Assembly: GCA_019746225.1 (NCBI GenBank)
Contig: JAIESE010000020.1
Location: forward strand, 1 to 64,000
Direction of reading: 5' to 3'
DNA: 64,000 nucleotides
Source of the DNA: Alphaproteobacteria bacterium
GTDB lineage: Bacteria; Pseudomonadota; Alphaproteobacteria; Paracaedibacterales; VGCI01
The translations under genes were made by a program, and so were the position numbers. Shown one piece after another: positions 46,743 through 56,610 of the stretch. The notes beneath the pieces are model-generated. The model saw nothing but the letters and a program-made list of their open reading frames with translations, ran no database searches and had not been told where the DNA came from. How positions within the stretch are numbered: position 1 is the first letter of the stretch; each line of letters opens with the position of its first letter.

Positions 46743-47228
46743 TTATCTTGTTCCTGTGGAACCAAATCCACCAGCCCCACGGTCGGTTTGATCCAAACTT
46801 TGTTTTTCATCCCAAACGATCGAGGTCACCGAAGCGATAACCATTTGGGCAAATCGCATGCCTCGGGTAATCGTCACAGCATCTGGTCCATGATTGATCA
46901 ATATCCCCTTAAGCTCCCCGCGATAGTCTGCATCCACCGTCCCTGGAGAATTTAGAATTGCCAAGCCATTTTTGGCAGCTAAGCCTGACCGCGAGCGAAT
47001 TTGAGCCTCAAACCCTTGGGGAAGCGCGATCGAAACACCCGTCGGAATCACTTGCCACTGCCCGGGCTCAATCAGCACATCTTGCTCAACTGCGGCATAA
47101 AGATCCAAACCCGCACTGAGAGGAGTACCATAAGAGGGGAGGGGCAAATCAAGCCCGTGGGGAAGGCGTGTGAGGCCAACTTTCAATCGATGATCTGAAG
47201 ATTCTTGATGGGCACCTAAAGTTGACAT
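46743..47228 (-). CDS. dut: dUTP diphosphatase
   Basis: dUTPase converts dUTP to dUMP and keeps uracil out of DNA. The 161-residue trimeric-type enzyme shows the five motifs: [39 protein letters not shown], and the C-terminal [11 protein letters not shown]. It supplies dUMP to ThyX. Complete; within the tight ABM-VOC-ubiE-dut-SH3 operon. Confidence 0.95.
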   Translation of the reverse strand: MSTLGAHQESSDHRLKVGLTRLPHGLDLPLPSYGTPLSAGLDLYAAVEQDVLIEPGQWQVIPTGVSIALPQGFEAQIRSRSGLAAKNGLAILNSPGTVDADYRGELKGILINHGPDAVTITRGMRFAQMVIASVTSIVWDEKQSLDQTDRGAGGFGSTGTR

Positions 47229-47243
47229 GGGATTTATCCTTTA

Positions 47244-47996
47244 TTATTGTTTGATACCTGTATGAATACACGATATACCATTACACAAATTTTGCCAATT
47301 CACTGTTGAAAAACCAGCGGATTTGATCATCTCGGCGAGGGTTTCTTGGTCTGGAAATTGACGTATACTCTCCACCAAATACTGATAAGCATCCCGGTCT
47401 TTTGCAACATATTCTCCAAGAGTGGGCAGAACCTTAAAGGAATAAAAATCATAGATTTGCTGCAAGGGAGGCATAGTAATATGGCTAAACTCCAAACACA
47501 CAAATTTTCCGCCTGTTTTTAGAACGCGAAACGCTTCCGCCAGTGCTTTGTCGATATGTGTCACATTTCTCAGACCATAAGCAATTGTATACAAGTCTTG
47601 CGAGTTATCCGCGACGGGTAGATTTTCGGCGTTTCCACAAACCCAGTTGATGCCTTTTCCAGGAAGTAGCCCCTGGTTAATCGCCCGATCTCGCCCGACT
47701 TCAACCATGGCGGATGTCAAATCACACACGGTGATCTGGAGATTTAAGTGAGGATAGGTTTTTGCAAGACGAAACGCAATGTCTCCGGTTCCTCCTGCCA
47801 CATCAAGGACACGGCTGTTTTGAGCCAGAGTCAAATCCATCACCATATGATCTTTCCACAATCGATGAATCCCTAAGCTCATCAAATCATTCATCAGATC
47901 ATAATTTGAGGCCACGCGCCGAAAAACATCCATAACACGCTTGGTTTTCTCTTCAAACGAAACGCCTTCAAATCCAAAATGTGTCTGCTCTGTCAT
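47244..47996 (-). CDS. ubiE: Ubiquinone/menaquinone C-methyltransferase
   Basis: A 250-residue class-I methyltransferase with VLDVAGGTGDIAFRL (SAM site), CDLTSAMVEVGRDRA, GNAENLPVADNS and YGLRNVTHIDKALAEAFRVLK. UbiE methylates the quinone ring in ubiquinone synthesis, pointing to aerobic respiration. The ATG at 47996 is preferred; a GTG at 48011 is upstream. It is downstream of the VOC gene with about 25 bases between. Confidence 0.93.
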   Translation of the reverse strand: MTEQTHFGFEGVSFEEKTKRVMDVFRRVASNYDLMNDLMSLGIHRLWKDHMVMDLTLAQNSRVLDVAGGTGDIAFRLAKTYPHLNLQITVCDLTSAMVEVGRDRAINQGLLPGKGINWVCGNAENLPVADNSQDLYTIAYGLRNVTHIDKALAEAFRVLKTGGKFVCLEFSHITMPPLQQIYDFYSFKVLPTLGEYVAKDRDAYQYLVESIRQFPDQETLAEMIKSAGFSTVNWQNLCNGISCIHTGIKQ

Positions 47997-48022
47997 ACCT
48001 TGGCGCCTCACTCTAAATTACT

Positions 48023-48430
48023 TTATTGCCCTTCGGGCTGATATCCATGAAAACATGCCTCAATGCGCCAACCGTTGGGGTCAATGATAAAGGCTCCATA
48101 ATACCCGGGATGATATTCAGGCCGCACACCCGGAGCGCCATTATCCTTACCCCCCAGAGCTACGCATTTTGCATACCAATCTTGAACGGCTTTCATATTT
48201 GGCGCCAGAAAAGCACAATGGACACCTCGGGCTCGACCCACGTCTTCCTCCTCACTTCCCATATCGCTAATCCAAAAGGAAGGCTTGGCATCTTTGCCAT
48301 ATCCTGCAAACTTCCCCTCCGGAATATCGAAACTCATGAGGCGTTCGCACCCAAGCAAAGCTAAGGTCTGATCGTAGAAATTGAGGCTCTGGTCAAAATC
48401 TTTTACAGATAGGGAAAAATGATCAAGCAT
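48023..48430 (-). CDS. VOC (glyoxalase-like) family protein
   Basis: A 135-residue VOC-fold protein: MLDHFSLSVKDFDQSLNFYDQTLALLG at the start and YYGAFIIDPNGWRIEACFHG at the end, with metal-ligand-type His, Glu and His positions kept. It could be a dioxygenase- or glyoxalase-like enzyme; the substrate is unknown. The start at 48430 has AAGGA upstream and overlaps the preceding gene by 8 bases. Confidence 0.85.
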   Translation of the reverse strand: MLDHFSLSVKDFDQSLNFYDQTLALLGCERLMSFDIPEGKFAGYGKDAKPSFWISDMGSEEEDVGRARGVHCAFLAPNMKAVQDWYAKCVALGGKDNGAPGVRPEYHPGYYGAFIIDPNGWRIEACFHGYQPEGQ

Positions 48431-48773
48431 GGGAGTGTTCCTTACTAAACAAAAAATCATCGATAACTTCCATACAAATTTCTTGATATGGCTGATCTTT
48501 GTCAATGCATTTCTTGAGCGACTCAATGGCATCCTTGATTTCTATGCTCAAGGATTCGTCCACATTTTCTCCCTCTTGAGGCCAGGAAGCATCTCGCATG
48601 GCCTTATCCGGCCAACGTGAATAAGCAACCCACTCTCCCTCCGCTGTTTTGTGAAGACACGAACCAAGCGCGCCTCGATGCTCGATGAAATATTGTGCGA
48701 TTTGACGCCAGAGCCTTTTATACTCTGCTTCAACACCCTGATGCACATGCCCTTTATAAATGACCGCAAACAT
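48423..48773 (-). CDS. ABM-type (antibiotic biosynthesis monooxygenase-like) protein
   Basis: A 116-residue protein with a ferredoxin-like ABM fold pattern: FAVIYKGHVHQGVEAEYKRLW, SCLHKTAEGEWVAYSRW, then an acidic helical tail (IKDAIESLKKCID). GGAGG lies 7 bases before the ATG at 48773. It heads the operon that leads to VOC, ubiE, dut and SH3. Possibly a small-molecule or heme-handling enzyme; tentative. Confidence 0.65.
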   Translation of the reverse strand: MFAVIYKGHVHQGVEAEYKRLWRQIAQYFIEHRGALGSCLHKTAEGEWVAYSRWPDKAMRDASWPQEGENVDESLSIEIKDAIESLKKCIDKDQPYQEICMEVIDDFLFSKEHSHA

Positions 48774-48865
48774 CTTTAGCCTCCCTTTCTGAACACAACC
48801 ATTGCACAAATCCTGGCTTGCCGTTAAATCTTAATGTTAACTACATAGACGAGGAGTGTGCCTTT

Positions 48866-49982
48866 ATGCGAGCAGAAATTGAATCCATGGTCAAACAAAT
48901 TGAACAAAGTCTTTCTTTGTTACGGAGGCATCTTTGACTGGGACCAAGCGCTCCTTCGACTAGAATCTCTCAATCAAGAGGCTGAATCCCCCGACCTTTG
49001 GAACAATCAAGCAGCCGCCCAAAAGCTCTTGAAAGAACGGGATGCGTTGCAAACATCCATTACACGCATTCAAAACTTACAAAAACAATTGACCGATAAT
49101 GTGGAGCTCATCGACCTTGCTGAATCAGAAGGGGAGATAGCCATTATCCTTGAGGCGGAAACTCAGCTGGCAAGTTTGCACAAAATTGCCGCCCGTCTTC
49201 AATTGGAAACTTTGCTCTCTGGAGAAGCGGATAGTAATGACTGCTTCCTTGAAATTAATGCGGGCGCTGGGGGAACCGAGGCTCAAGATTGGGCCTCCAT
49301 GCTGTCGCGCCTCTATAGCCGCTGGGCAGATTCCAAGGGTTATAAAATTGAAATTTTGGAAGAGAGTCCTGGGGAAGAGGCAGGCATAAAGTCCATTACT
49401 TTAAAAATTATGGGACATCAAGCTTACGGATGGTTGAAAACAGAAAGTGGGGTCCACAGATTGGTTCGCATATCCCCCTTTGACTCGAATGCCAGACGCC
49501 ATACCAGCTTTGCCTCTGTCTGGGTTTTTCCCGTGATTGATGACTCCATCGATATTGCCATCGAAGATAAAGACTTACGCATTGATACCTATCGGGCTTC
49601 AGGTGCGGGCGGACAGCACGTCAACAAGACAGAAAGTGCCATTCGCATCACCCACATCCCCACGAATATTGTTGTGCAATGTCAAAACGATCGTTCCCAA
49701 CACCGCAATCGCGCTCAAGCCATGTCCATGTTAAAAGCAAGACTCTATGAACTTGAACTGCGTAAAAAAGAAGAAAAGCTCATGGCCCAAAGTGCCGGAA
49801 AAACAGACATTGGGTGGGGACATCAAATCCGCTCCTATGTCTTGCAGCCCTATCAAATGGTAAAAGATACCCGCACGAGTGTTGAACGTGGAAATGCAGC
49901 GGCCGTGTTGGATGGCGATATTGATTGCTTTCTTGAAGCTGCCCTTGCGATGCGGATTGGCGGCATGGATCAGACAGGTTAA
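48866..49982 (+). CDS. prfB: Peptide chain release factor 2 (programmed +1 frameshift)
   Basis: The gene starts at the ATG at 48866 (GAGGAG upstream) and reads [23 protein letters not shown] to a TGA at 48935. A +1 shift then continues as [13 protein letters not shown] to 49982, so the coding parts are 48866-48934 and 48936-49982, about 372 residues. The shift site CTTTGAC is preceded by the internal Shine-Dalgarno GGAGG at 48924-48928, the classic autoregulatory layout. The SPF tripeptide for stop recognition ([14 protein letters not shown]) and the peptidyl-release GGQ ([13 protein letters not shown]) are present. RF2 reads UGA and UAA. Confidence 0.96.
48924..48937 (+). promoter_or_regulatory. 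prfB programmed +1 frameshift site
   Basis: GGAGG-cat-CTT-TGA-C. Slow termination at the in-frame TGA, when RF2 is scarce, lets the ribosome slip forward one base on CTT. The spacing between GGAGG and CTT is 3 bases, as in E. coli. Confidence 0.95.
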
Positions 49983-50048
49983 GAAACTCCAGAGGACTTG
50001 ATTTTCAGGTGTTTTATTCTATTTTATAGAGTAGAAGGAGATTGTATC

Positions 50049-50309
50049 ATGCCTGCTCTTGCACATCAATTGTCTTACACGTCACGGGATGCCTCACAAG
50101 AAGACACTGGAGTTCTTCGTACGTTAAAAAAGAAAGTCAGAGAACGCTTTTCCAGGGTATCAAAACCCGTAGGCCATCTCGGAGGGGCAAGCCCGGAGAA
50201 CCACAAAGCCTTAAAAGATCATCTTGATCCATTAGATTGGGAACGAGATTTAGAATACTGGCCAAAAAAGGGCAGCACCCACGAAGATATGGAAATCCAA
50301 ATCGGTTAG
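50049..50309 (+). CDS. Small hypothetical protein downstream of prfB
   Basis: I do not recognise the family. The ATG at 50049 has AAGGAG about 8 bases upstream, a strong site; the in-frame ATG at 49998 has none. The 86-residue product is basic in the middle (LKKKVRERFSRVSKPVG) and ends with a charged segment (DPLDWERDLEYWPKKGS). No signal peptide or membrane segment. It follows prfB by about 65 bases and may share its transcript. Confidence 0.6.
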   Translation: MPALAHQLSYTSRDASQEDTGVLRTLKKKVRERFSRVSKPVGHLGGASPENHKALKDHLDPLDWERDLEYWPKKGSTHEDMEIQIG

Positions 50310-50323
50310 GACTTTTCTTGAGG

Positions 50324-51265
50324 TTACTTTAATCCCTTTAAAAAGGAGGCGGCAAGGTTGCGCATCATCAGAAAATAAGCCTCCCTATCTGCTTTTAGAC
50401 CAATCCCTAAATAGTCGAGTGCTTCAATCCGCGCGTTCGTATTATCCATGAGCGTGGTAATTTTATCCGTTGAGAATTGGGGTTCAGTAAAGACACACTC
50501 TACGTTATTGTTCTGAATATAATCAGAAATTTGCAAGAAATGTTGGGCATTAAACCCGTAATGACTATCCCCCATTAAAGCCCCAATCGCTTTAGTTTTA
50601 AAGTGACGATCAAAATACTGGGTTCCGTCATGGTAAACCACATAAGGCTTATCTCTTACCGGTGCTAACAGGGCTTGAAGTTCTGTGTCTAGTTCCTCAA
50701 GCCGTTTAATCATTTCTTTTGCATTTTCAAAGTATCTGACCTCATGTTGAGGATCAATGATCGAGAGCGCTTCTGCAATACCATTTACAATGACGATCGC
50801 GTTCTGGGGATCCAGCCACAAATGACCATCGGTTGAATGATCATGATGGTCATGGTGGTGAATTTTACCCCCATCATCATATTCATGAGAATGATCATGG
50901 CTTCCCCACAATCCTCCCTGACGTAAGGGATATATCTTCATACCGGGAATGCTCTGTAGGGTGATCACCCGTTGACAGCTTTTTGCGCTTTCTATAACCC
51001 GTCGCAAGGGTGTTTCGTAAGAGGGGCCAACCCAAACAATGACTTTAGCCTTTTGAATTTGTCGCACTTCATTTGGAGCAAGGGGCTGCGTGTGGGGAGA
51101 CCGTTCTCCAGTCATTAAAAGAGTGGGGAGTTTCACGCCAGCCATCACACCAGCAACGAGAGAATGGATCGGCTTAATCGTAACAACAACATTGGGAACA
51201 GCAGCCCTCGTGTTGAAACAGAACCCAAGGACCACGAAAAAGTAGAAAATAAAACGACACTTCAT
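50324..51265 (-). CDS. znuA: Zinc ABC transporter substrate-binding protein
   Basis: A 313-residue periplasmic cluster A-I binding protein with a signal peptide (MKCRFIFYFFVVLGFCFNTRA). The start of the mature part (VVVTIKPIHSLVAGVM) has the first zinc-binding His. A His/Asp-rich mobile loop (HDHSHEYDDGGKIHHHDHHD) is typical of ZnuA. HLWLDPQNA and CVFTEPQFS follow. It is about 5 kb away from znuCB and monocistronic. No clear Zur operator was seen. Confidence 0.93.
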   Translation of the reverse strand: MKCRFIFYFFVVLGFCFNTRAAVPNVVVTIKPIHSLVAGVMAGVKLPTLLMTGERSPHTQPLAPNEVRQIQKAKVIVWVGPSYETPLRRVIESAKSCQRVITLQSIPGMKIYPLRQGGLWGSHDHSHEYDDGGKIHHHDHHDHSTDGHLWLDPQNAIVIVNGIAEALSIIDPQHEVRYFENAKEMIKRLEELDTELQALLAPVRDKPYVVYHDGTQYFDRHFKTKAIGALMGDSHYGFNAQHFLQISDYIQNNNVECVFTEPQFSTDKITTLMDNTNARIEALDYLGIGLKADREAYFLMMRNLAASFLKGLK

Positions 51266-51428
51266 GGTATTAAGCAGTAGGGGAATCCTGAAGAACTGTC
51301 AAGAAAATCCCAAAATTAAAATCAATGAAATATTTTACTAAAAGTTTAATTAGCACATTGACTCTGCGCCAAAAGTCGCACAGGATTGGAATTGAAGTCC
51401 AATTTCTGTACCAAGAGGAGTGTAATTA

Positions 51429-52208
51429 ATGATTTGTCAGTTTAAAAAGTTAAGGCTTAGTGCCATTTTCGTTGCCATTTTGACGGGATTAGCCCCAGTT
51501 GAAGCATCTACATCAACCACAACGACGGGGTATCCAGGTCGAACACAAGGCACATCATTAGGCTTGGGTGTTGGGGTAAAATTCCTCAATTTAAAAAATA
51601 TTTCAACCATGACGACATCCGCCGCGGTTCCTGTCACGACGCGTTCATATGACGCCTTTGCTAACGCTTCAAGCCCAACAATTAGCGTTTATGCACGCCA
51701 ATACACGCCTAACCTCATCTTTATTCCAAGCTTTTTTGGATTTGAATTTGATTATTTAACAAACCTAAAGAAAAATCCCCTCTATTTCAATTTTAACGGC
51801 TCACCACAAGGGGATACTGGATACTCTTATAAAGAGAATTGGGACGCCCGTGCCATGTTTGGTGTTCAATTAGGGTGTTGGTCTCAGCTCGATTTCTGGG
51901 CTCAAGTCGGCTTACAAGTCACCTACTTTGAGTATGAGGGGATCACAAAACAACCTAATGGTGTCGTAAACCGCTTTAAGTTGGATAACAACTTGGCTCT
52001 TGCACCCGCTGGTGGCCTTGAAATTCGCTATTCACAGCCTTGTTTGATCGGCAATAGGGTTGTGACTGATTTCATTCTAGGTTGGACAGCTGGCTATCGA
52101 AATGCCTTCAAGGTATTAGGCACTGCTGCCAACGCAAATTCATATACAATGGCGATGAGCTCTAACTTTAGCCACACCATTAATTTGAAAGTGATGTTCC
52201 GATTCTAA
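51429..52208 (+). CDS. Outer-membrane beta-barrel-like protein
   Basis: A 259-residue protein with a signal peptide (KLRLSAIFVAILTGLAPVEA) and many short amphipathic strands rich in aromatic residues. It ends in INLKVMFRF, the C-terminal Phe pattern recognised by the BAM complex. The specific family is unknown; it resembles small porin/surface-antigen barrels. AGAGGAG precedes the ATG and a good terminator follows. Confidence 0.7.
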   Translation: MICQFKKLRLSAIFVAILTGLAPVEASTSTTTTGYPGRTQGTSLGLGVGVKFLNLKNISTMTTSAAVPVTTRSYDAFANASSPTISVYARQYTPNLIFIPSFFGFEFDYLTNLKKNPLYFNFNGSPQGDTGYSYKENWDARAMFGVQLGCWSQLDFWAQVGLQVTYFEYEGITKQPNGVVNRFKLDNNLALAPAGGLEIRYSQPCLIGNRVVTDFILGWTAGYRNAFKVLGTAANANSYTMAMSSNFSHTINLKVMFRF

Positions 52209-52226
52209 TTTTGACCTAATCACACC

Positions 52227-52266
52227 AAAAAACCCTTGATGGCAACTTGCTCTCAAGGGTTTTTTT
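52227..52266 (+). terminator. Rho-independent terminator after the beta-barrel gene
   Basis: AAACCCTTGA pairs with TCAAGGGTTT, followed by a T run. The A run on the left side means it could also stop minus-strand transcription. Confidence 0.9.
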
Positions 52267-52399
52267 GTGACTCCCCGCTGGCTGCATGTCAACATATAGC
52301 TTCTATTTTGAGACGTTTCATCATCCTATCTCCCCATGTTCATTGGCTCCTGACATCGACCCGTATTAGAAACTCGGTAAGGATAAGTGCACTTAAAAT

Positions 52400-52780
52400 A
52401 TCAAAGAAATGATGGTGCAAGATCTCTAGGGCATCCTTGTGGGTAACCTTGTGCATAAGATGAAGTAAACTGACCTCTGACAAGGGGACAATACACACAT
52501 CCCCACTCCTTTTCTTATTTCTGGGGATAAGAGGGGATAACTCTTCAGGTTATAAGCATCTTTTGCCCTTGTGGGTAGAGTTCTACACACCCCCCTAGAA
52601 GTCGGATTTATCCACAAAAGAGCTCACAAATGACTTGCATTATATTTTGTTATTATTCAATATATTATATATTTTTCCCCGTTATTTTTTCGCCTTTTAT
52701 CACTCCTTAAAACTCTGTGGATATCTTGTTTAGAGAATTGTGTCCCCATAATTCACACCCATCTACTACCACTACAACTA
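52400..52780. other. oriC: Probable chromosomal replication origin (oriC)
   Basis: No gene is present from 52267 to 52818. DnaA-box-like sites are TTATCCACA at 52608-52616 (perfect), TTATGCACA on the minus strand at 52450-52458, ATATCCACA on the minus strand at 52716-52724, TTATCCCCA on the minus strand at 52522-52530 and TAATTCACA at 52749-52757. A very AT-rich stretch (about 52630-52690) lies between them and could be the unwinding element. In Caulobacter and Rickettsia the origin lies beside hemE, which begins at 52819 here. The call combines sites and position; no replication data are available. Confidence 0.65.
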
Positions 52781-52818
52781 CCTTTATTAATTAATACAAT
52801 TGTGATTATGTAGAGCAC

Positions 52819-53850
52819 ATGAAGCTAGTTTTAAATACCCTGCAAGGAAATAAAAATTCAACGCCTCCCATTTGGCTTTTACGTCAAGCGGGACGATATT
52901 TGCCTGAGTATCGCGAATTGCGAAGAAAAGTTCCCTCCTTTATGGACTTTTGTTTCCATGAAGACTATGCAACACAGGTAACCTTACAGCCTTTGCAACG
53001 GTTTGAATTAGATGCAGCAATCCTTTTTAGCGATATTCTTGTCATCCCACACGTCCTTGGTCAACGTGTTCAAGTGATCGAAAAAATAGGACCTGTCTTG
53101 GATCCACTGCCTTCCCCCTTTTTTGAACAGGCAAAAGATATTGATCTCAATGAGGCCTTAGAAATTCCGTTAAGAATTCTTACAAATATTCGAAGAAAAT
53201 TACCGTCAACAAAGACTGTTATTGGCTTTTCAGGAAGTCCATGGACGATTGCGACATATATGCTTGAGGAAGGAAAATCAACCTCCTTTAAAAAAATTAA
53301 ACATCTTCTTGAGTCAAGAAATCCGATATTTACACAAACAATGGCGGTATTGGAAGAGTCTGTCGGAACGTTTCTCTGTGCACAAATAACAGCAGGGGCT
53401 GATGTTATTCAAATATTTGATTCTTGGGCAAAGGCTGTTCCTGAACCCCACCAAAAAGAATGGATTGTTGATCCGATACGAAGGATAATTTCTCGCATTC
53501 GTGTTGTCCACCCCACGACGCCGATCATTTACTACGGGAGAGGTGTTTCAGAACTTTATCCGCAGATTGTGAATGATTTTTCTAACATTGCCTTCGGTGT
53601 CGATGAAAGTGTTCCCATTTCTGTGATGAAGGACAAGATTCAAAAACTCGGGCCTGTACAGGGAAATTTAAGTCCCCAGATTTTGGTGGAAGGCGGTGAG
53701 GTTATGAGAAATACTGTAAGAGAGCTTTTGACGACTTTTCAAGAAACTCCTTATGTGTTTAATCTTGGTCATGGTATTGTTCCCCAAACCCCCGTACATC
53801 ATGTGGGTGAGTTAGTAGATCTTGTTAAGGGAAACGAAATTTTAAGATGA
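52819..53850 (+). CDS. hemE: Uroporphyrinogen decarboxylase
   Basis: HemE decarboxylates uroporphyrinogen III to coproporphyrinogen III. The 343-residue protein has the signature PPIWLLRQAGRYLPEYRE at the start, FSDILVIPHVLG, and FSGSPWTIATYMLEEG. It starts the hemE-hemH-hemJ-rho run and overlaps hemH by 4 bases. Heme synthesis here suits respiration with ubiquinone. Confidence 0.96.
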   Translation: MKLVLNTLQGNKNSTPPIWLLRQAGRYLPEYRELRRKVPSFMDFCFHEDYATQVTLQPLQRFELDAAILFSDILVIPHVLGQRVQVIEKIGPVLDPLPSPFFEQAKDIDLNEALEIPLRILTNIRRKLPSTKTVIGFSGSPWTIATYMLEEGKSTSFKKIKHLLESRNPIFTQTMAVLEESVGTFLCAQITAGADVIQIFDSWAKAVPEPHQKEWIVDPIRRIISRIRVVHPTTPIIYYGRGVSELYPQIVNDFSNIAFGVDESVPISVMKDKIQKLGPVQGNLSPQILVEGGEVMRNTVRELLTTFQETPYVFNLGHGIVPQTPVHHVGELVDLVKGNEILR

Positions 53851-54839
53851 CCCAATCCCCCCCACCCCGTCCAGAAAGGCTTGCAGTGGTTTTGATGAAT
53901 TTGGGCGGGCCAGATACACTTGATGCCGTTCGCCCCTTTTTGAAAAATCTTTTTTCAGATCCAGCAATCATTACGCTTCCATGGCCGTTGAGGGCTTTAT
54001 TAGCCTGGTTTATTTCTCGTGTACGTACCAAAAAAGCGAGAAAAATTTATCAACAAATGGGGGGTGGATCTCCTCTTTTAGCGAACACACGGGCGCAACA
54101 AATTCTGCTGCGTGATCGTTTGCGAGACCAACTCCCCCATAAAAAAGTTGATGTTTTTATTGCGATGCGGTACTGGCATCCCTTTACATCAGAAGCAGTA
54201 TCCCTTACAAAATCCTTCCAACCGGATCAGATTATTTTACTACCTCTGTACCCTCAATATTCTACCACTACGACAGGATCGAGTTTTTTGGAATGGCACA
54301 AGTCTGCCAAGGAAAATGGACTGAACGCCTCAACGTGGGAGATTCGGTGTTACCCTCAAGATGAAGGTTTCATTCATGCGCATGTGGATTTATTGCTCCC
54401 CTGGATTGACAAAGCGACCGTACATGGAAAACCCCGTATTTTATTTTCTGCTCACGGTTTACCCCAAAAAGTAATCGATGCAGGTGATCCTTATGAGGTT
54501 CAAATTCATGAAACCGTCTCAGCAATAATGAAACAAGTACCCTCTGGAGTGGAGCATGTTGTGTGTTATCAAAGCAAGGTTGGTCCCATGAAATGGTTGG
54601 AACCATCCTTAGAGCAAGAGGTGATACGGGCAGGAAAGGAGAAAGTTCCTGTTATTGTTGTTCCTGTATCCTTTGTGTCAGAACACTCAGAAACACTTGT
54701 AGAATTGGATCGAGATTATCGCACCCTTGCAGAGTCTCTGGGGGTTCCGTTCTATGGTCGCGTTCCAACATTGAGCGACCATCCCTCCTATATCCAAGCT
54801 CTTGCAGGGCTTGTAAGTAGGGAATTAAATCAAAAATAA
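53847..54839 (+). CDS. hemH: Ferrochelatase
   Basis: HemH inserts iron into protoporphyrin IX. The 330-residue protein has VVLMNLGGPDTLDAVRPFLKNLF, the catalytic His in FSAHGLPQKVID, and VVVPVSFVSEHSETLVELD with the conserved Glu. It begins inside the hemE stop (ATGA). Confidence 0.95.
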   Translation: MTQSPPPRPERLAVVLMNLGGPDTLDAVRPFLKNLFSDPAIITLPWPLRALLAWFISRVRTKKARKIYQQMGGGSPLLANTRAQQILLRDRLRDQLPHKKVDVFIAMRYWHPFTSEAVSLTKSFQPDQIILLPLYPQYSTTTTGSSFLEWHKSAKENGLNASTWEIRCYPQDEGFIHAHVDLLLPWIDKATVHGKPRILFSAHGLPQKVIDAGDPYEVQIHETVSAIMKQVPSGVEHVVCYQSKVGPMKWLEPSLEQEVIRAGKEKVPVIVVPVSFVSEHSETLVELDRDYRTLAESLGVPFYGRVPTLSDHPSYIQALAGLVSRELNQK

Positions 54840-54851
54840 GGGGTATAAACC

Positions 54852-55295
54852 ATGTACGATTGGCTTGTTGATTCAGAAGTATGGATAAAAGTGATCCATG
54901 TTTTTTTTGTTATGGCATGGATGGCGGGTATATTCTATCTCCCACGGCTCTTTGTCTACCATGTGGGCGTGTCCCCAAAATCCGAGGCTGCACAACTGTT
55001 TTGCGTCATGGAATATCGATTGTATAAGATCATTATGGTGCCGTCGATGCTTTTATCCTTGGCATCTGGTATTTTTCTTGCTATGATTCAGCAGACGTGG
55101 TCATCAGGGTGGTTTCATCTTAAATTGACCGGGGTTATTTTTCTGGTAATTTTTCATCATTTGTTAAGTCACTGGAGAAAACAATTAGCCACAGGGACGT
55201 GTACACGCACTGCTCTCTTTTTCCGAATCATTAATGAGGTGCCCGCACTTTTATTGATCATTATTATCATTAGTGTTATTGTCAAACCGTTTTAG
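54852..55295 (+). CDS. hemJ: Protoporphyrinogen oxidase HemJ
   Basis: A 147-residue membrane protein with four helices, [28 protein letters not shown] at the start containing the His of the heme-binding pair. HemJ oxidises protoporphyrinogen IX and replaces HemG/HemY in many alphaproteobacteria. It lies 12 bases after hemH. Confidence 0.92.
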   Translation: MYDWLVDSEVWIKVIHVFFVMAWMAGIFYLPRLFVYHVGVSPKSEAAQLFCVMEYRLYKIIMVPSMLLSLASGIFLAMIQQTWSSGWFHLKLTGVIFLVIFHHLLSHWRKQLATGTCTRTALFFRIINEVPALLLIIIIISVIVKPF

Positions 55296-55312
55296 CTTTA
55301 TCAGGGAAAATC

Positions 55313-56584
55313 ATGCAATTACAGGAACTTAAGCGCAAACCGCCAGCAGAACTATTGGCGCAGGCAGAAGAATTAGAAATTGAAAACGCCAGTGCATTAC
55401 GCAAACAGGATTTAATGTTTGCGATTTTAAAAAAATTGGCAGAAAAAGATGTTCCCATCTTTGGGGACGGGGTTGTCGAAATCCTCCAAGATGGTTTTGG
55501 ATTTTTGCGCTCTCCAGAGTCAAACTACCTTCCGGGGCCAGATGATATTTATGTATCCCCTAGCCAAGTGCGCCGTTTTGGCTTGCGTACCGGTGATACA
55601 GTCGAGGGGCAAATTCGAGCCCCCAAAGACAGCGAACGTTATTTTGCCCTCCTAAAGCTCAATACCATCAATTTTGAGCCACCAGATAATATTAAATATC
55701 GCATCAACTTTGACAACCTCACTCCTCTTTATCCGGAGAAGCGGTTGACTCTTGAGGTTGAAGGCGAAGGCAATGTTTCCAATGGCAAAGACTTTACCCA
55801 AAGGGTCATTGATCTTGTTGCGCCATTAGGAAAAGGTCAACGTGCGTTGATTGTGGCGCCTCCTCGAACTGGTAAAACCGTTATGTTGCAAAACATTGCC
55901 CACTCTATTGCGACCAATCATCCAGAAATTTATCTCATTGTTCTTCTTATTGATGAACGACCAGAGGAAGTCACGGACATGGCGCGTTCTGTTAAGGGCG
56001 AAGTTGTTTCTTCAACTTTCGATGAACCTGCTTCACGACACGTTCAAGTTGCTGAAATGGTCATTGAAAAGGCAAAGCGTCTTGTTGAACAAAAACGAGA
56101 TGTTGTTATCTTGCTTGACTCCATTACCCGTCTGGGGCGGGCCTACAACACGGTTGTACCATCTTCTGGTAAGGTTTTGACAGGTGGTGTTGATGCGAAC
56201 GCCCTACAGCGTCCTAAGCGCTTCTTTGGAGCCGCACGTAACATCGAGGAAGGTGGATCTTTAACGATTATTGCAACCGCCTTGGTCGATACGGGATCTC
56301 GTATGGATGACGTGATCTTTGAAGAATTTAAAGGAACCGGTAACGCTGAAATTATTTTGGATCGTAAGCTTGCGGATAAACGTACCTTCCCATCCATTGA
56401 TATCACCAAGTCAGGCACTCGTAAGGAAGAACTTCTGATTACTGATAAGGCTGAGCTGTCCAAAATGTGGGTCTTGCGCCGTATTCTGAATCCAATGGGT
56501 ACTGTCGAAGCCATGGAATTCTTGCATGATAAGTTGAAATACAGCAAGAGCAACACTGACTTTTTCGAGACTATGAATTCTTAA
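55313..56584 (+). CDS. rho: Transcription termination factor Rho
   Basis: A 423-residue hexameric RNA helicase: N-terminal helical domain ([21 protein letters not shown]), RNA-binding cold-shock-like domain ([29 protein letters not shown]), Walker [13 protein letters not shown], Walker [16 protein letters not shown] and the R-loop region. It follows hemJ by 17 bases. Complete. Confidence 0.97.
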   Translation: MQLQELKRKPPAELLAQAEELEIENASALRKQDLMFAILKKLAEKDVPIFGDGVVEILQDGFGFLRSPESNYLPGPDDIYVSPSQVRRFGLRTGDTVEGQIRAPKDSERYFALLKLNTINFEPPDNIKYRINFDNLTPLYPEKRLTLEVEGEGNVSNGKDFTQRVIDLVAPLGKGQRALIVAPPRTGKTVMLQNIAHSIATNHPEIYLIVLLIDERPEEVTDMARSVKGEVVSSTFDEPASRHVQVAEMVIEKAKRLVEQKRDVVILLDSITRLGRAYNTVVPSSGKVLTGGVDANALQRPKRFFGAARNIEEGGSLTIIATALVDTGSRMDDVIFEEFKGTGNAEIILDRKLADKRTFPSIDITKSGTRKEELLITDKAELSKMWVLRRILNPMGTVEAMEFLHDKLKYSKSNTDFFETMNS

Positions 56585-56610
56585 GGCCAGGGTGCTGGAA
56601 ATAATATTAT

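Noticed and set aside
48858..48935. Upstream ATG at 48858 as the prfB start
   Set aside because: That frame lacks a ribosome-binding site and RF2-like N-terminal sequence; the ATG at 48866 with the frameshift gives the standard protein.
51266..51428. Zur operator between znuA and the beta-barrel gene
   Set aside because: No convincing inverted GTTAT/ATAAC-type site was found by eye.
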